From JAXGTO01 sp040774885 (lineage in GTDB: Bacteria > Actinomycetota > Coriobacteriia > Coriobacteriales > Eggerthellaceae): a stretch of 64,000 bases of DNA. Position 1 is the first letter of the stretch. Each line of letters begins with the position of its first letter. The notes below the pieces were generated by a model. The model did no database searches, was not told where the DNA came from, and worked only from the letters and a program-made list of their open reading frames with translations. The position numbers and the translations under genes were made by a program. The stretch lies in contig JAXGTO010000007.1 of the NCBI GenBank assembly GCA_040774885.1, positions 1-64,000 of the forward strand. Reading direction: 5' to 3'. Positions 8,215-16,090 of this stretch are shown piece by piece.

Positions 8215-8444
8215 GCGTGCTGCCCCTTTCCCGGCAGGTCCTGCCGGTGTTCGCGGTCCCATGTTTCAAGCGATTCGGCCAAGTCCGAAGAACCGCATCC
8301 GCAACCGCAGCAGCCCGACCCTGACGAGGGGCAATCCTCGCACGAGACATGGCCGCCCGAGCGCTTGACCCGCACCATGTGCCAGATGATCGCCGCCACA
8401 ACGGCGATGATGATTCCTCCAACCACGATGGTTCCGATGCTCAT
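8211..8444 (-). CDS. FeoB-associated Cys-rich membrane protein
   Basis: The 77-residue product has one N-terminal membrane helix (about residues 4-24). A short cytoplasmic tail follows with six cysteines in CEDC and a CCGCGCG cluster (about 35-52). This matches the small FeoB-associated Cys-rich proteins found beside feoB in anaerobes, thought to help bind or deliver ferrous iron. ATG 8444 has an AAGGAAG site 9 bases upstream; the GTG three codons earlier abuts it and is unlikely. It lies downstream of feoB across a 179-bp spacer with two strong hairpins. Confidence 0.88.
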   Translation of the reverse strand: MSIGTIVVGGIIIAVVAAIIWHMVRVKRSGGHVSCEDCPSSGSGCCGCGCGSSDLAESLETWDREHRQDLPGKGQHA

Positions 8445-8525
8445 TCGATTCACTTCCTTTCATGCGTTGCTGCGTTTCCCTTGGGACGATGCGCACGCTC
8501 AACAAGGGCGCACTGGTCCTAGGGC

Positions 8526-8602
8526 GGTGCCCGCTGGAGAAGCGGGCACCTGAGAGAGGAGAGTCCCGGGGCGCGGCATGCGGTGTCGAGAACGCATGCC
8601 GC
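8526..8602 (-). promoter_or_regulatory. Two strong hairpins between feoB and the Cys-rich protein gene
   Basis: The spacer contains GGTGCCCGCT/AGCGGGCACC (8526-8550, 10 bp, loop 5) and GCGGCATGCG/CGCATGCCGC (8573-8602, 10 bp, loop 10), both perfect. Neither has a T tract on the minus strand. They could end most feoB transcripts, protect a processed 3' end, or set the lower expression of downstream genes. Confidence 0.6.
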
Positions 8603-8623
8603 CTACGGGAACGTGTTAACGTA

Positions 8624-11044
8624 TCAAGCCGCGTCCGCAGCGTTCACGGACAAGCGGGGTCCCTCGTCGACCGCCACTTTCTTGGCGGGTCGGAACAAGA
8701 GGAAGAGGAACGCTGCCACCACGGCGATGGCTGCCACAGTGAAGACGCTGAAGGGCGCTTCCCCGGTTGCCAGGCCGACCAACTGGTAGATGACCAGCGA
8801 CACACAGTAGGCCAAACCGCATTGGTATCCGATGGCCGCCCAGAACCACTTGGCGGAATTCATCTCGCGACGAATGGCGCCCATGGCCGCAAAGCACGGC
8901 GCGCAGAGCAGGTTGAAGGCGAGCAAGCTGTAAGCCGCCACCGGAGTGAAGGAAGCCTGCACGTTTGCGTACCAACCGGCGTCGCCCGCATACAGGATGC
9001 CGATGGTGGAAACCACGTTTTCCTTGGCGATGAGACCGGTGATGGTAGCGCTGGCAGCCTGCCAATCGCCCCAGCCCAGCGGAGTGAACAACCAGGCGAT
9101 GGCGCCGCCCAGCACAGCCAGGATGCTGTCGTTTTGATCGGCGACCGCTCCGAAGCTGCCGTCGACGAAGCCGTAGCTGGAAATGAACCAGATGATGATG
9201 GCCGCCAGCAAGATGATGGTGCCGGCCTTCTTGATGAAGGCGCTGGTGCGCTCCCACATGCTGCGCATGACCGTGCCGAACGTGGGCATGTGGTAAGCAG
9301 GCAATTCCATGACGAACGGAGCGGTGTTGCCCGCAAAGGCTTTGGTCTTCTTCAAGATGATGCCGCTGCACAAGATCATGGCCACGCCCAGGAAGTACGC
9401 GCTGGGGGCCACCCACCACACGCCGCCGAAGATTGCACCGGCGAACAAGGCGATGATGGGCAATTTGGCGGAGCAGGGCATGAACGTGGTGGTCATGACC
9501 GTCATGCGGCGGTCGTTGTCGTTTTCGATGGTACGGCTGGCCATGATGCCCGGGACGCCGCAACCCGTGGCGATCAGCATGGGCACGAAGCTCTTGCCCG
9601 AAAGGCCGAAGCGGCGGAACAGGCGGTCGAGGATGAAGGCGATGCGCGACATGTAGCCGCAGGCCTCCAACAGCGCCAGCAAGATGAACAGCACGATGAG
9701 TTGCGGCACGAAGCCCAAAACGGACCCGACGCCGGCGACGATGCCGTTGAGCACGCAGTCCTGCACGGCGGGATCCACATCAATGGCGTTCATGCCGTCT
9801 TCCAACAAAGTCGGGATGCCAGGAATCCACAGGCCGTACTCGGACGGATCGGGCTGCTGCACGTCGAGTGCGTCGGCGTATGCGGCCGAATCGACCGTTA
9901 CGGTTTCATGCTCGCCTGATTCATCATCGTAGGCGTCGAAGGTGGTAACCAGATTCTGCTGCTCAGCATCAGCTGCAAAAGTGTCGCTCTCGGTGTCGAG
10001 TCCAGCTTCCGCGCCGGCCGTCTGATACGCCTAGATGGCGCTTTGCGACGTGTCGTAATCATCTGCCACCAGCGCGTATTCATCGGCACCGGGGCCCAAG
10101 AACCAGCCATCGCCGAACACGCCGTCGTTGGCCCAGTCGGTGGCCCACGTGCCCACCGTGGTGACGGAGATGAAATACACCAGGAACATGACCACGGCGA
10201 AGATCGGCAACGCCAAGAAGCGGTTGGTCACCACGCGATCGATCTTGTCGGAAATGCTCACCTTGCCGACGGTGCGCGTGCAGCAATCGTCGATGATCTC
10301 GCCGATGAATCCGTAGCGTTCGTTGACGATGATGCTCTCGGCATCGTCGTCGTGTTCCGCTTCGACCTTTGCGATGATATCTTCGACATCGACGTCGCCC
10401 AGACGCTGCGCCACTTTGGCATCGCGCTCGAACAGCTTGGTGGCGAAGAACCGGCGCTCATGCACCGGGACCTTGCCGTCGATGGCTGCTTCGATGGAAG
10501 AAAGCGCATCTTCTACGTCGGAAGCGAATTCATGGACGCGCTGCTGCTGGCCGCCACGACGTGCCATATCGGCAACGCGGCTGGCCGCCTCTTCGATTCC
10601 CGTGCCTTTGAGGGCGCTCATTTCGATAACCGGGCAACCCAACTTTTCAGAAAGCGTCTGCACAGCAATGGAATCACCGCTTTTCCTGACGACGTCCATC
10701 ATGTTGATGGCCACCAAAACCGGAATGCCCATTTCGATGATCTGCGTCGTCAAGTAGAGGTTGCGCTCCAGATTGCTGCCGTCGATGATATTGAGGATGG
10801 CCGACGGGTTCTCGTCGGTGATGAAATCTCGCGCCACCACTTCTTCAAGCGTGTAGGGCGAAAGAGAATAGATGCCCGGCAAGTCGACGACGGTGATGTC
10901 GTCGTTGCCCTTGAGCTTGCCTTCCTTCTTCTCAACCGTTACGCCGGGCCAATTGCCCACGTACTGGTTGGATCCGGTAAGGGCGTTGAACAGGGTGGTC
11001 TTCCCGCAATTGGGATTGCCCACCAACGCCACCTTCGAACTCAT
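8624..11044 (-). pseudogene. feoB: Ferrous iron transporter FeoB, interrupted by an in-frame amber codon
   Basis: The gene would encode about 805 residues. The N-terminal GTPase has G1 GNPNCGKTT, the G3 region DLPGIY and NMMD. A first membrane helix follows near residue 280. The C-terminal part holds the remaining helices with the FeoB gate motifs around GYMSRIAFILDR and PxLIATGCGVPGI. A TAG at 10031-10033 (codon 338) interrupts the frame inside a hydrophilic acidic loop, and the same frame continues beyond it without any shift. ATG 11044 follows a GGAGG site. Possibilities are a recent nonsense mutation, a base-call error, suppression, or two separately translated halves with restart at a GTG such as 9862. 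A DtxR-type operator lies upstream. Confidence 0.85.
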
Positions 11045-11068
11045 TGATACCTCCATAGTGTCAAATTG

Positions 11069-11086
11069 TTAGGTTTACCTAACCTA
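11069..11086 (-). promoter_or_regulatory. DtxR/IdeR-type iron operator of feoB
   Basis: TTAGGTTTACCTAACCTA closely matches the DtxR/IdeR operator consensus, whose core is TTAGG and CCTAA arms. On the minus strand it lies between a TTGGAC -35-like box and a TAACAA -10-like box just upstream of feoB, a position that would block RNA polymerase when iron is plentiful. The matching regulator gene is at 11813. Confidence 0.85.
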
Positions 11087-11093
11087 TGTGTCC

Positions 11094-11114
11094 AAAAAAA
11101 GCCGCTTGAGCGGC
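11094..11114 (-). terminator. Intrinsic terminator after the second feoA
   Basis: On the minus strand GCCGC-loop-GCGGC (11110-11114 with 11101-11105) is followed by seven T residues (11100-11094). The stem is short but the T tract is strong. It separates the feoA pair from feoB, which has its own operator. Confidence 0.7.
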
Positions 11115-11157
11115 CGGCATGCAGCAGCAAGGCTGCATCCGTTTCGAAATCCCCGTA

Positions 11158-11376
11158 TCAGGCGACTTCGATGATCTGCGCTTCCTGCTTGCGCAGAGTG
11201 AGTTCGTATCCGCGCACCGTCACTTCCACCGGATCGCCCAGCGGCGCAACCTTGCGCACGTGCACCTTGCATCCCTTGGTCAGACCCATGTCCATGATGC
11301 GGCGCTTGGTTGCGCCAGATCCATGCAACTTGGCCACTTCGACCGTGGTTCCCGTTTTGGCTTCGTCCAACGTCAT
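11158..11376 (-). CDS. feoA: FeoA family protein (second copy)
   Basis: The 72-residue product is an SH3-like FeoA domain, the usual length. It shows KRRIMDMGLTKGCKVHVRKVAPLGDPVEVTVRGYELTLRK in order, with the MGL-x-KG and AP-GDP-V signatures of the family. FeoA is a small cytoplasmic partner of FeoB. ATG 11376 follows a GGAAGGAG site; 15 upstream in-frame codons lack one. It lies 41 bases after the first feoA and ahead of a terminator. Confidence 0.92.
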   Translation of the reverse strand: MTLDEAKTGTTVEVAKLHGSGATKRRIMDMGLTKGCKVHVRKVAPLGDPVEVTVRGYELTLRKQEAQIIEVA

Positions 11377-11417
11377 GCCTTCTCCTTCCCGCATAGTCCG
11401 TCTCTCATCTACCCGAT

Positions 11418-11627
11418 TCACACCATGACGCTTTTGGCCAACTGGCCATCGAGCGCGACGCGCGAACCCTTCACGCCAACGATAAGGTTGCCCGCCATGC
11501 GCGAGACGACGTCGATCTTGGTGCCCGGAACGAATCCCAGCTGCTCCAGATGCAAACGCACATCGCCTTCGCCGGTTATGGCGTGGATGATGTAGCTCGA
11601 TCCAGCTTGCACTTCGGTCAAAACCAT
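11418..11627 (-). CDS. feoA: FeoA family protein (first copy)
   Basis: The 69-residue product is a second SH3-like FeoA domain, with HLEQLGFVPGTKIDVVSRMAGNLIVGVKGSRVALD covering the family core. Two tandem feoA genes ahead of feoB are common in Gram-positive anaerobes. Its start is divergent from the DtxR-family gene, and two TTAGG/CCTAA-type operators lie in the shared upstream region. It should be repressed when iron is plentiful. Confidence 0.92.
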   Translation of the reverse strand: MVLTEVQAGSSYIIHAITGEGDVRLHLEQLGFVPGTKIDVVSRMAGNLIVGVKGSRVALDGQLAKSVMV

Positions 11628-11660
11628 GGTCGTCGTCCTCTCACATACGGAACCCTGCCG

Positions 11661-11700
11661 TTAGCCTTACCTAACGTTGACATAGATTAGGCTCACCTAA
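11661..11700. promoter_or_regulatory. Pair of DtxR-type operators between feoA and dtxR
   Basis: TTAGCCTTACCTAA (11661-11674) and TTAGGCTCACCTAA (11687-11700) are imperfect and good matches to the DtxR dyad. They are spaced 26 bp centre to centre. They sit between the divergent feoA and DtxR-family genes, so one repressor could control both directions. Confidence 0.82.
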
Positions 11701-11812
11701 TTCAATTGTCAAGCACCTTTTTTCAAGGCTGTTCGCCCATTGCCCATTATTTCGAGTTGAATCATCGCGCTACAATACCCATAAGGACCCCTATTTCCGC
11801 GACGGAGGAACG

Positions 11813-12202
11813 ATGATCATCCACGAAGCAGCCGAGATGTATTTGGAGAGCATCTACGTGCTCAGCCTGCATCAAGATCTGGTGCGCCCCGTCGACGTGG
11901 CGCGCGAAATGGGATATTCGAAGCCCACGGTAAGCGAGTGGATGGCCAAACTGCGTGATGCTAAATTGGTAGAGCCCGATACGGGCACGGGTCTGCATCT
12001 GACCGAGGCAGGCACCAGCCTTGCGCGCAGCGTCTATGAGCGCCACGTGGTTCTTTCGGGCGTGTTCGAAAGCTTGGGCGTGAGCCCGCAAACCGCCGCC
12101 GACGACGCATGCCGCGTGGAACACTACATCAGCGACGAGACCTTCGAAGCCCTGAAAAAACACTGGCAGAGCAACAAGAAATCGATTGACGCCGAAAACT
12201 GA
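11813..12202 (+). CDS. DtxR-family metal-dependent transcriptional regulator
   Basis: The 129-residue protein has the DtxR winged helix (EMGYSKPTVSEWMAKLRDAKLV, about residues 34-55). The dimerisation/metal domain follows, with RHVVLSGVFESLGV and the metal-ligand run DDACRVEHYISDETFEAL (about 100-117). It lacks the C-terminal SH3-like domain of full-length DtxR, so it is the short MntR/IdeR-like form. It faces the feo operon across three DtxR-type operators and is the obvious iron-responsive repressor of that operon. A manganese role cannot be excluded. A GACGGAGG site precedes the ATG. Confidence 0.92.
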   Translation: MIIHEAAEMYLESIYVLSLHQDLVRPVDVAREMGYSKPTVSEWMAKLRDAKLVEPDTGTGLHLTEAGTSLARSVYERHVVLSGVFESLGVSPQTAADDACRVEHYISDETFEALKKHWQSNKKSIDAEN

Positions 12203-12204
12203 CG

Positions 12205-12225
12205 CCAACCCCCATCGTTGGTTTT
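12205..12225 (+). terminator. Probable terminator after the DtxR-family gene
   Basis: CCAAC (12205-12209) pairs with GTTGG (12217-12221) and is followed by TTTT. The stem is short, so confidence is moderate. A TATACT -10 box for the next gene lies at 12271-12276. Confidence 0.5.
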
Positions 12226-12314
12226 GCATGACGCCGCTCGCACGCGGCGGGCTGCACGGCGCGCGCATAGTATACTTACCCACATCAAACTTCGAACACG
12301 ATGGAGACCGGCCC

Positions 12315-13871
12315 ATGGCACCCAACCTCTATATCGACACCCGCGGACGCAGCGGTTCGCCCATTCCCTTTTCGCAAGCAGTGGTGAACGGCCTTGCCGA
12401 GGGCGGCGGGCTCTATGTGCCCCAATCCGTGCCACAGTTGGAAATGGACGAGCTCCTTTCGCTGGCCGATGCTCCCTACGCCCAACAAGCGGCGCGCATC
12501 TACAAGGCGTTCGGGGTGGATATTCCCAACGAGCGCATCGACGAGCTGATGGCCGCAGCCTATGGAACGAATTTCGATGATGCCGAAATCTGCCCTATCA
12601 CCAGCCTTGACGCTGACACTCACGTGCTGGAGCTGTGGCATGGTCCCACCAGCGCGTTCAAGGACATGGCGCTGCAGTGCCTGCCGTTGTTCTTTTCTGC
12701 CAGCGCCGCCAAACTGCGCGACGAGGGCCGAATCGACCACACGTTCCTCATCTTGGTCGCCACTTCGGGCGACACGGGGAAAGCCGCGCTCGAGGGCTTC
12801 AAGGACAAGCCGGGCGTCAGCATAGGCGTGATGTATCCCGAGGGCGGCGTGTCCGATATCCAGTACCGCCAGATGGCCACCCAGGCTGGATCGAACGTGA
12901 TGGTCTGGGCCGTACGCGGCAATTTCGATGATTGTCAGGCTGCCGCCAAGGCGGCGTTCGCAGACGAGGCTTTCGCCGAAAGGCTGATGGCCGATTGCAA
13001 AGTTGCTCTTTCCAGCGCCAACTCCATCAACTGGGGGCGCTTGCTTCCCCAAGTGGTGTATTACGTTTCCGCCTATGCGCGCCTGGTGAAGGCAGGGAAA
13101 GTGGCCGCCGGCGACCCCATCGACGTATGTGTGCCCACGGGCAATTTCGGCAACATCCTGGCCGCTTGGTACGCCAAGCAAATGGGCACGCCCATCGAAC
13201 GCCTGCTGTGCGCCAGCAATGAGAATCGGGTGCTGACGGACTTCATCAATTCCGGCACGTACGACATCTCGGATCGCGACTTCGTTTTGACGCCCAGCCC
13301 CAGCATGGACATCTTGGTTTCGAGCAATCTGGAACGCCAGCTGTTCGAGCTTACCGGCCGCGACGCTGCTGCCATTGCCGGATGGATGGAAGACCTGCGC
13401 GCTTCCAAGCGCTTCCGCGTGGACAGCGCGACGTTTGCCAAGCTGCGCGAGGTGTTTGCCAGCGATTCCGTTTCGAGCGAGGACTGCCTTGCGCGCATCG
13501 CCGCCACCTATCGCCAGCATGACTACGTCATCGACCCGCATACCGCCGTCGCCATGGAAGTTGCCGACCGCCTGCGCGGGCAAAACCCCGTGGTGGTTGC
13601 CAGCACGGCGCACTGGGCCAAGTTCGGAGCCAACGTGTATCGCGGACTCCATGGGCTTTCGGCCGACGAAGCGCTGCCTGCCGATGTCGCCGCGCTTTCA
13701 GGATGCCAGCTCAACGACCTCATCGCGCAGGAAACGGGAGACTCCGGCATTCCCGCCGGCCTCGCAACGCTCGACAGCCGAGAGATACGTTTCACGCAGA
13801 CCATCGATTCAGACATCAAAGATGTCGAAACTGCGGCATTGCAGTTCATCTCTGGCAATCACGCCGACTAG
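12315..13871 (+). CDS. thrC: Threonine synthase
   Basis: The 518-residue protein converts O-phosphohomoserine to threonine with pyridoxal phosphate. The Lys that binds the cofactor is in the GPTSAFKDMALQ segment near residue 117. The SGDTGKAALEGF phosphate-binding loop and GNFGNILAAWYAK follow in the expected order. The N-terminus (YIDTRG) and length fit the long class of ThrC found in E. coli and many bacteria. ATG 12315 follows a GGAGA site; upstream in-frame sequence belongs to the promoter region, with TATACT at 12271. It stands as a single transcription unit here. Confidence 0.95.
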   Translation: MAPNLYIDTRGRSGSPIPFSQAVVNGLAEGGGLYVPQSVPQLEMDELLSLADAPYAQQAARIYKAFGVDIPNERIDELMAAAYGTNFDDAEICPITSLDADTHVLELWHGPTSAFKDMALQCLPLFFSASAAKLRDEGRIDHTFLILVATSGDTGKAALEGFKDKPGVSIGVMYPEGGVSDIQYRQMATQAGSNVMVWAVRGNFDDCQAAAKAAFADEAFAERLMADCKVALSSANSINWGRLLPQVVYYVSAYARLVKAGKVAAGDPIDVCVPTGNFGNILAAWYAKQMGTPIERLLCASNENRVLTDFINSGTYDISDRDFVLTPSPSMDILVSSNLERQLFELTGRDAAAIAGWMEDLRASKRFRVDSATFAKLREVFASDSVSSEDCLARIAATYRQHDYVIDPHTAVAMEVADRLRGQNPVVVASTAHWAKFGANVYRGLHGLSADEALPADVAALSGCQLNDLIAQETGDSGIPAGLATLDSREIRFTQTIDSDIKDVETAALQFISGNHAD

Positions 13872-13922
13872 TGGGATAATGCCGATAGTGCTTTTGAACT
13901 GCGCTATTGTGAGGAGAGACCA

Positions 13923-14267
13923 ATGTCGTTGGATAATCTGAAACCGCTGGTAAGGCTTTCCATCGAAAACCCTGCTTCGCAGAGCAATTCCGTATACGGC
14001 CCTGGCGTGGCGGCCCTGTGCCAAGGCGTGCAGGAAACCGGATCGCTCAATGCCGCCGCCAAGCGCATGGGCATGGCGTACAGCAAGGCGTGGCGTATCG
14101 TCAAAGAAACCGAAGCTGCCCTGGGCACTCAGATGCTCGACCGCGACGGAGCGCACGGAAGCACGCTCACCGTTGACGGGAAGCGCATCCTGGCCATTTA
14201 CCAGGCGCTGCAAGACGACCTCGACACTACCGCACAAAAAGGATACGCCGCCAAGCTCTCCCGTTGA
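13923..14267 (+). CDS. ModE-like winged-helix regulator, DNA-binding domain only
   Basis: The 114-residue product is a LysR/ModE-type winged helix. GSLNAAAKRMGMAYSKAWR (about residues 40-58) is the recognition region and LDRDGAHGSTLTVDGKRIL (about 76-94) is the wing. It lacks the two molybdate-binding MOP domains of full-length ModE, as do many stand-alone ModE-N proteins in anaerobes. Given the many molybdenum and tungsten enzymes in this window, a role in oxyanion or molybdoenzyme control is tempting, but the sequence does not show it. A GAGGAGAG site precedes the ATG. Confidence 0.85.
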   Translation: MSLDNLKPLVRLSIENPASQSNSVYGPGVAALCQGVQETGSLNAAAKRMGMAYSKAWRIVKETEAALGTQMLDRDGAHGSTLTVDGKRILAIYQALQDDLDTTAQKGYAAKLSR

Positions 14268-14276
14268 TCTTCGGCA

Positions 14277-14714
14277 TCACGGCACGGGCTGCAGGCTGAC
14301 CACCACTTGGAAGCGTGCGCTCTGCGTGCAGGTTCCTGAAACCACGGGAACATCCAGCGGAATCCTGTCCATTACCTGGAAACCATCAGGCATCGTCGGC
14401 TGCTTCGGCAAATCGACTTTCGCCGCATGTCGGGCATGTGCCACCCCATCAGCCGATGAATCGACGGAACATAGCCCTTCTGCGCTGCACCCTCGGCCCT
14501 CGTCTGGCCTCTCCACGAATGGCACCGCCCCCGCAAACGGCTCTCTGGGCGCAACCGCCTCCATCACCTCGGTGGCACCTTCCGATGTCGAGGCAGCGGC
14601 AGACGACGGATCTGCGCTCATCCCGCTCCCCTGCGCATCGAAATGATGCATGCACCCATAGCAGACATCCATGTCATCAAAGCACCATGCTTTGCAAATT
14701 GGACATTCTTTCAT
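14277..14714 (-). CDS. Zinc-ribbon protein of unknown function
   Basis: The 145-residue product starts with a treble-clef or zinc-ribbon motif, CPICKAWCFDDMDVCYGC (residues 4-21). A low-complexity acidic linker follows, then a roughly 40-residue C-terminal part (KQPTMPDGFQVMDRIPLDV onward) that looks folded. It is the first of a minus-strand group of small genes that ends near the Tad locus; the next gene upstream is only one base away. I do not recognise the family beyond the zinc motif. Confidence 0.65.
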   Translation of the reverse strand: MKECPICKAWCFDDMDVCYGCMHHFDAQGSGMSADPSSAAASTSEGATEVMEAVAPREPFAGAVPFVERPDEGRGCSAEGLCSVDSSADGVAHARHAAKVDLPKQPTMPDGFQVMDRIPLDVPVVSGTCTQSARFQVVVSLQPVP

Positions 14715-14715
14715 T

Positions 14716-15036
14716 TCAATCCTCCTTTATCCAGCAGGCAGGCGCCTGCACGTCCAGGTAATCCCCCTCTTCGAACCACTCTTCACCGGGCCGCGCAAAA
14801 CGTTCCACGACAGCCGTGGCATTGCGGCATTTTCTGCGCTGCCTGGGAAGTACATCGCGATAGGCCGCCCGCACTTTGCCTTCCGGCCCTAAAAATGCCA
14901 CGTCGATGGCATAGCGCATCCCAAACGTATGGATGTCGCGGCAGGGAATCAGAAGAAGAACCGCATCGTTTGGATGCGAGAGCAACAGCCCCTTCAGCCG
15001 TTGCGGCAATCCCGCAGCCAGAATCAATCGACTCAT
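14716..15036 (-). CDS. DUF192 family protein
   Basis: The 106-residue product matches the compact DUF192 fold: RLKGLLLSHPNDAVLLLIPCRDIHTFGMRYAIDVAFLGPEGKV (about residues 10-52), including the diagnostic H-T-F-G-M-R-x-x-I-D segment. The function of DUF192 proteins is unknown. They are often small secreted or membrane-associated proteins, but no signal peptide is seen here. ATG 15036 follows an AAGGGG site; a longer in-frame extension overlaps the upstream gene and lacks one. It lies just downstream of the Tad genes, where DUF192 genes are often found. Confidence 0.85.
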   Translation of the reverse strand: MSRLILAAGLPQRLKGLLLSHPNDAVLLLIPCRDIHTFGMRYAIDVAFLGPEGKVRAAYRDVLPRQRRKCRNATAVVERFARPGEEWFEEGDYLDVQAPACWIKED

Positions 15037-15055
15037 AGAATCCGTCCCCTTCCAT

Positions 15056-15574
15056 TCACGCCACAGCCGCCACAAGACAGACCGACGCTCCAATCTGCGT
15101 AACCTGAAGGCACGCCCACCGATAACACCCCTCGTCCTTGCAAAACGTACGGGCTGATTCCGATCGTCCAACATCAACCCACCCATTCCCTTCAAGCAAT
15201 CCGCCATAATGGGCAAGCGCCCGATCCGCAGATCCATCCATCGTCATTCCGACCACCGATCCTTTCTGCGAGACCGCCACTTGAAGGGCGTCAGACCCAT
15301 CGAACAATTCTTCGCCGAACGTAAAGGGCACTTCATCAGCAGGTCCTTGCGGTTGCCGTCCCCCCGCCACGTAGGAAACCATGGATGCGGCATCAAGCGA
15401 TTCCGCCCAACCGCTGCCGCCCGATTCCGCTTGGCCACTGCTATACCGCGCTTCCGTCGAAGAAGGCATCGCAAGGGAAATCGCCCCCAACGCGAATGCT
15501 CCGGCGAGGAACACGGCAACCGCATTGGCCAACCGTTGCTCCCACGCATGCCTATTTCCGAATGATGCGCTCAT
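15056..15574 (-). CDS. Membrane-anchored protein at the end of the tad operon
   Basis: The 172-residue protein has one N-terminal membrane segment (about residues 19-40, after a short basic cytoplasmic stretch). An extracellular domain of about 120 residues with three cysteines near the C-terminus (residues 142-165) follows. I do not recognise the domain. Its ATG overlaps the stop of the preceding TadE-like gene in an ATGA junction, so it is co-translated with the pilus genes and probably serves pilus assembly or surface attachment. That role is inferred from position alone. Confidence 0.7.
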   Translation of the reverse strand: MSASFGNRHAWEQRLANAVAVFLAGAFALGAISLAMPSSTEARYSSGQAESGGSGWAESLDAASMVSYVAGGRQPQGPADEVPFTFGEELFDGSDALQVAVSQKGSVVGMTMDGSADRALAHYGGLLEGNGWVDVGRSESARTFCKDEGCYRWACLQVTQIGASVCLVAAVA

Positions 15575-16029
15575 AGCAGCTCTCCCGGCTTGCACGGATC
15601 GACCGTCAAGCCCGTTTCATGCGATAGGCTGGGCAGCGAAACGCCGAATACCTGGTCTTTGAATCCCATGCCGAACAAGGTCGGCCGAAACCGGACACGA
15701 GCCGTATAGCGCACCATCCCACCCGTCTGAACATGGGGCTCTACTGTGCAGTCGAGATAGTCGCGGGACATCTGCGACTCCAAATCTTGTTCGATGAGCG
15801 CCGCGACAGAACTCTCGGATTGCCCCGCCGCCGGCGATGTCGCGCGAGCCCGAATGTCCTGACGCGCCAAGCGATCGAAGGCCGCGCAGTCGGAAAAGAA
15901 CAGAAGCGCGTTAACCGCTATCACGGCCACGACTATGAGAATCGGCAACAACGCCATCAGCTCGACGGTCATCTGACCGCGGCGATTGCCGAACAAATCT
16001 CTTCTGGGTATGCGGGTTCCCCGACTCAT
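15571..16029 (-). CDS. TadE-like pseudopilin
   Basis: The 152-residue product has a short basic leader and then RRGQMTVELMALLPILIVVAV (about residues 16-36). This is a class III prepilin-like processing site (Gly followed by x-x-T-V-E) joined to a hydrophobic helix. The mature part is about 110 residues with a few cysteines. TadE-like pseudopilins help assemble Flp pili at the cell surface. The gene lies 61 bases after the large TadG-like gene, with a weak ribosome site, and overlaps the next gene by four bases. Confidence 0.85.
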   Translation of the reverse strand: MSRGTRIPRRDLFGNRRGQMTVELMALLPILIVVAVIAVNALLFFSDCAAFDRLARQDIRARATSPAAGQSESSVAALIEQDLESQMSRDYLDCTVEPHVQTGGMVRYTARVRFRPTLFGMGFKDQVFGVSLPSLSHETGLTVDPCKPGELL

Positions 16030-16090
16030 CGCCAGGGTTCCAATCCAGAGACCCCGGAAACCAGACTGCGGGCCCGTTCAGCCAATTGCT

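Noticed and set aside
8462..9919. A 485-codon open frame antisense to feoB
   Set aside because: The predicted product is dominated by Gly, His, Asp and Arg with no domain pattern. The opposite strand carries unmistakable FeoB sequence.
16030..16090. tRNA-like sequence between the two Tad genes
   Set aside because: No acceptor stem, anticodon loop or T loop could be assembled.
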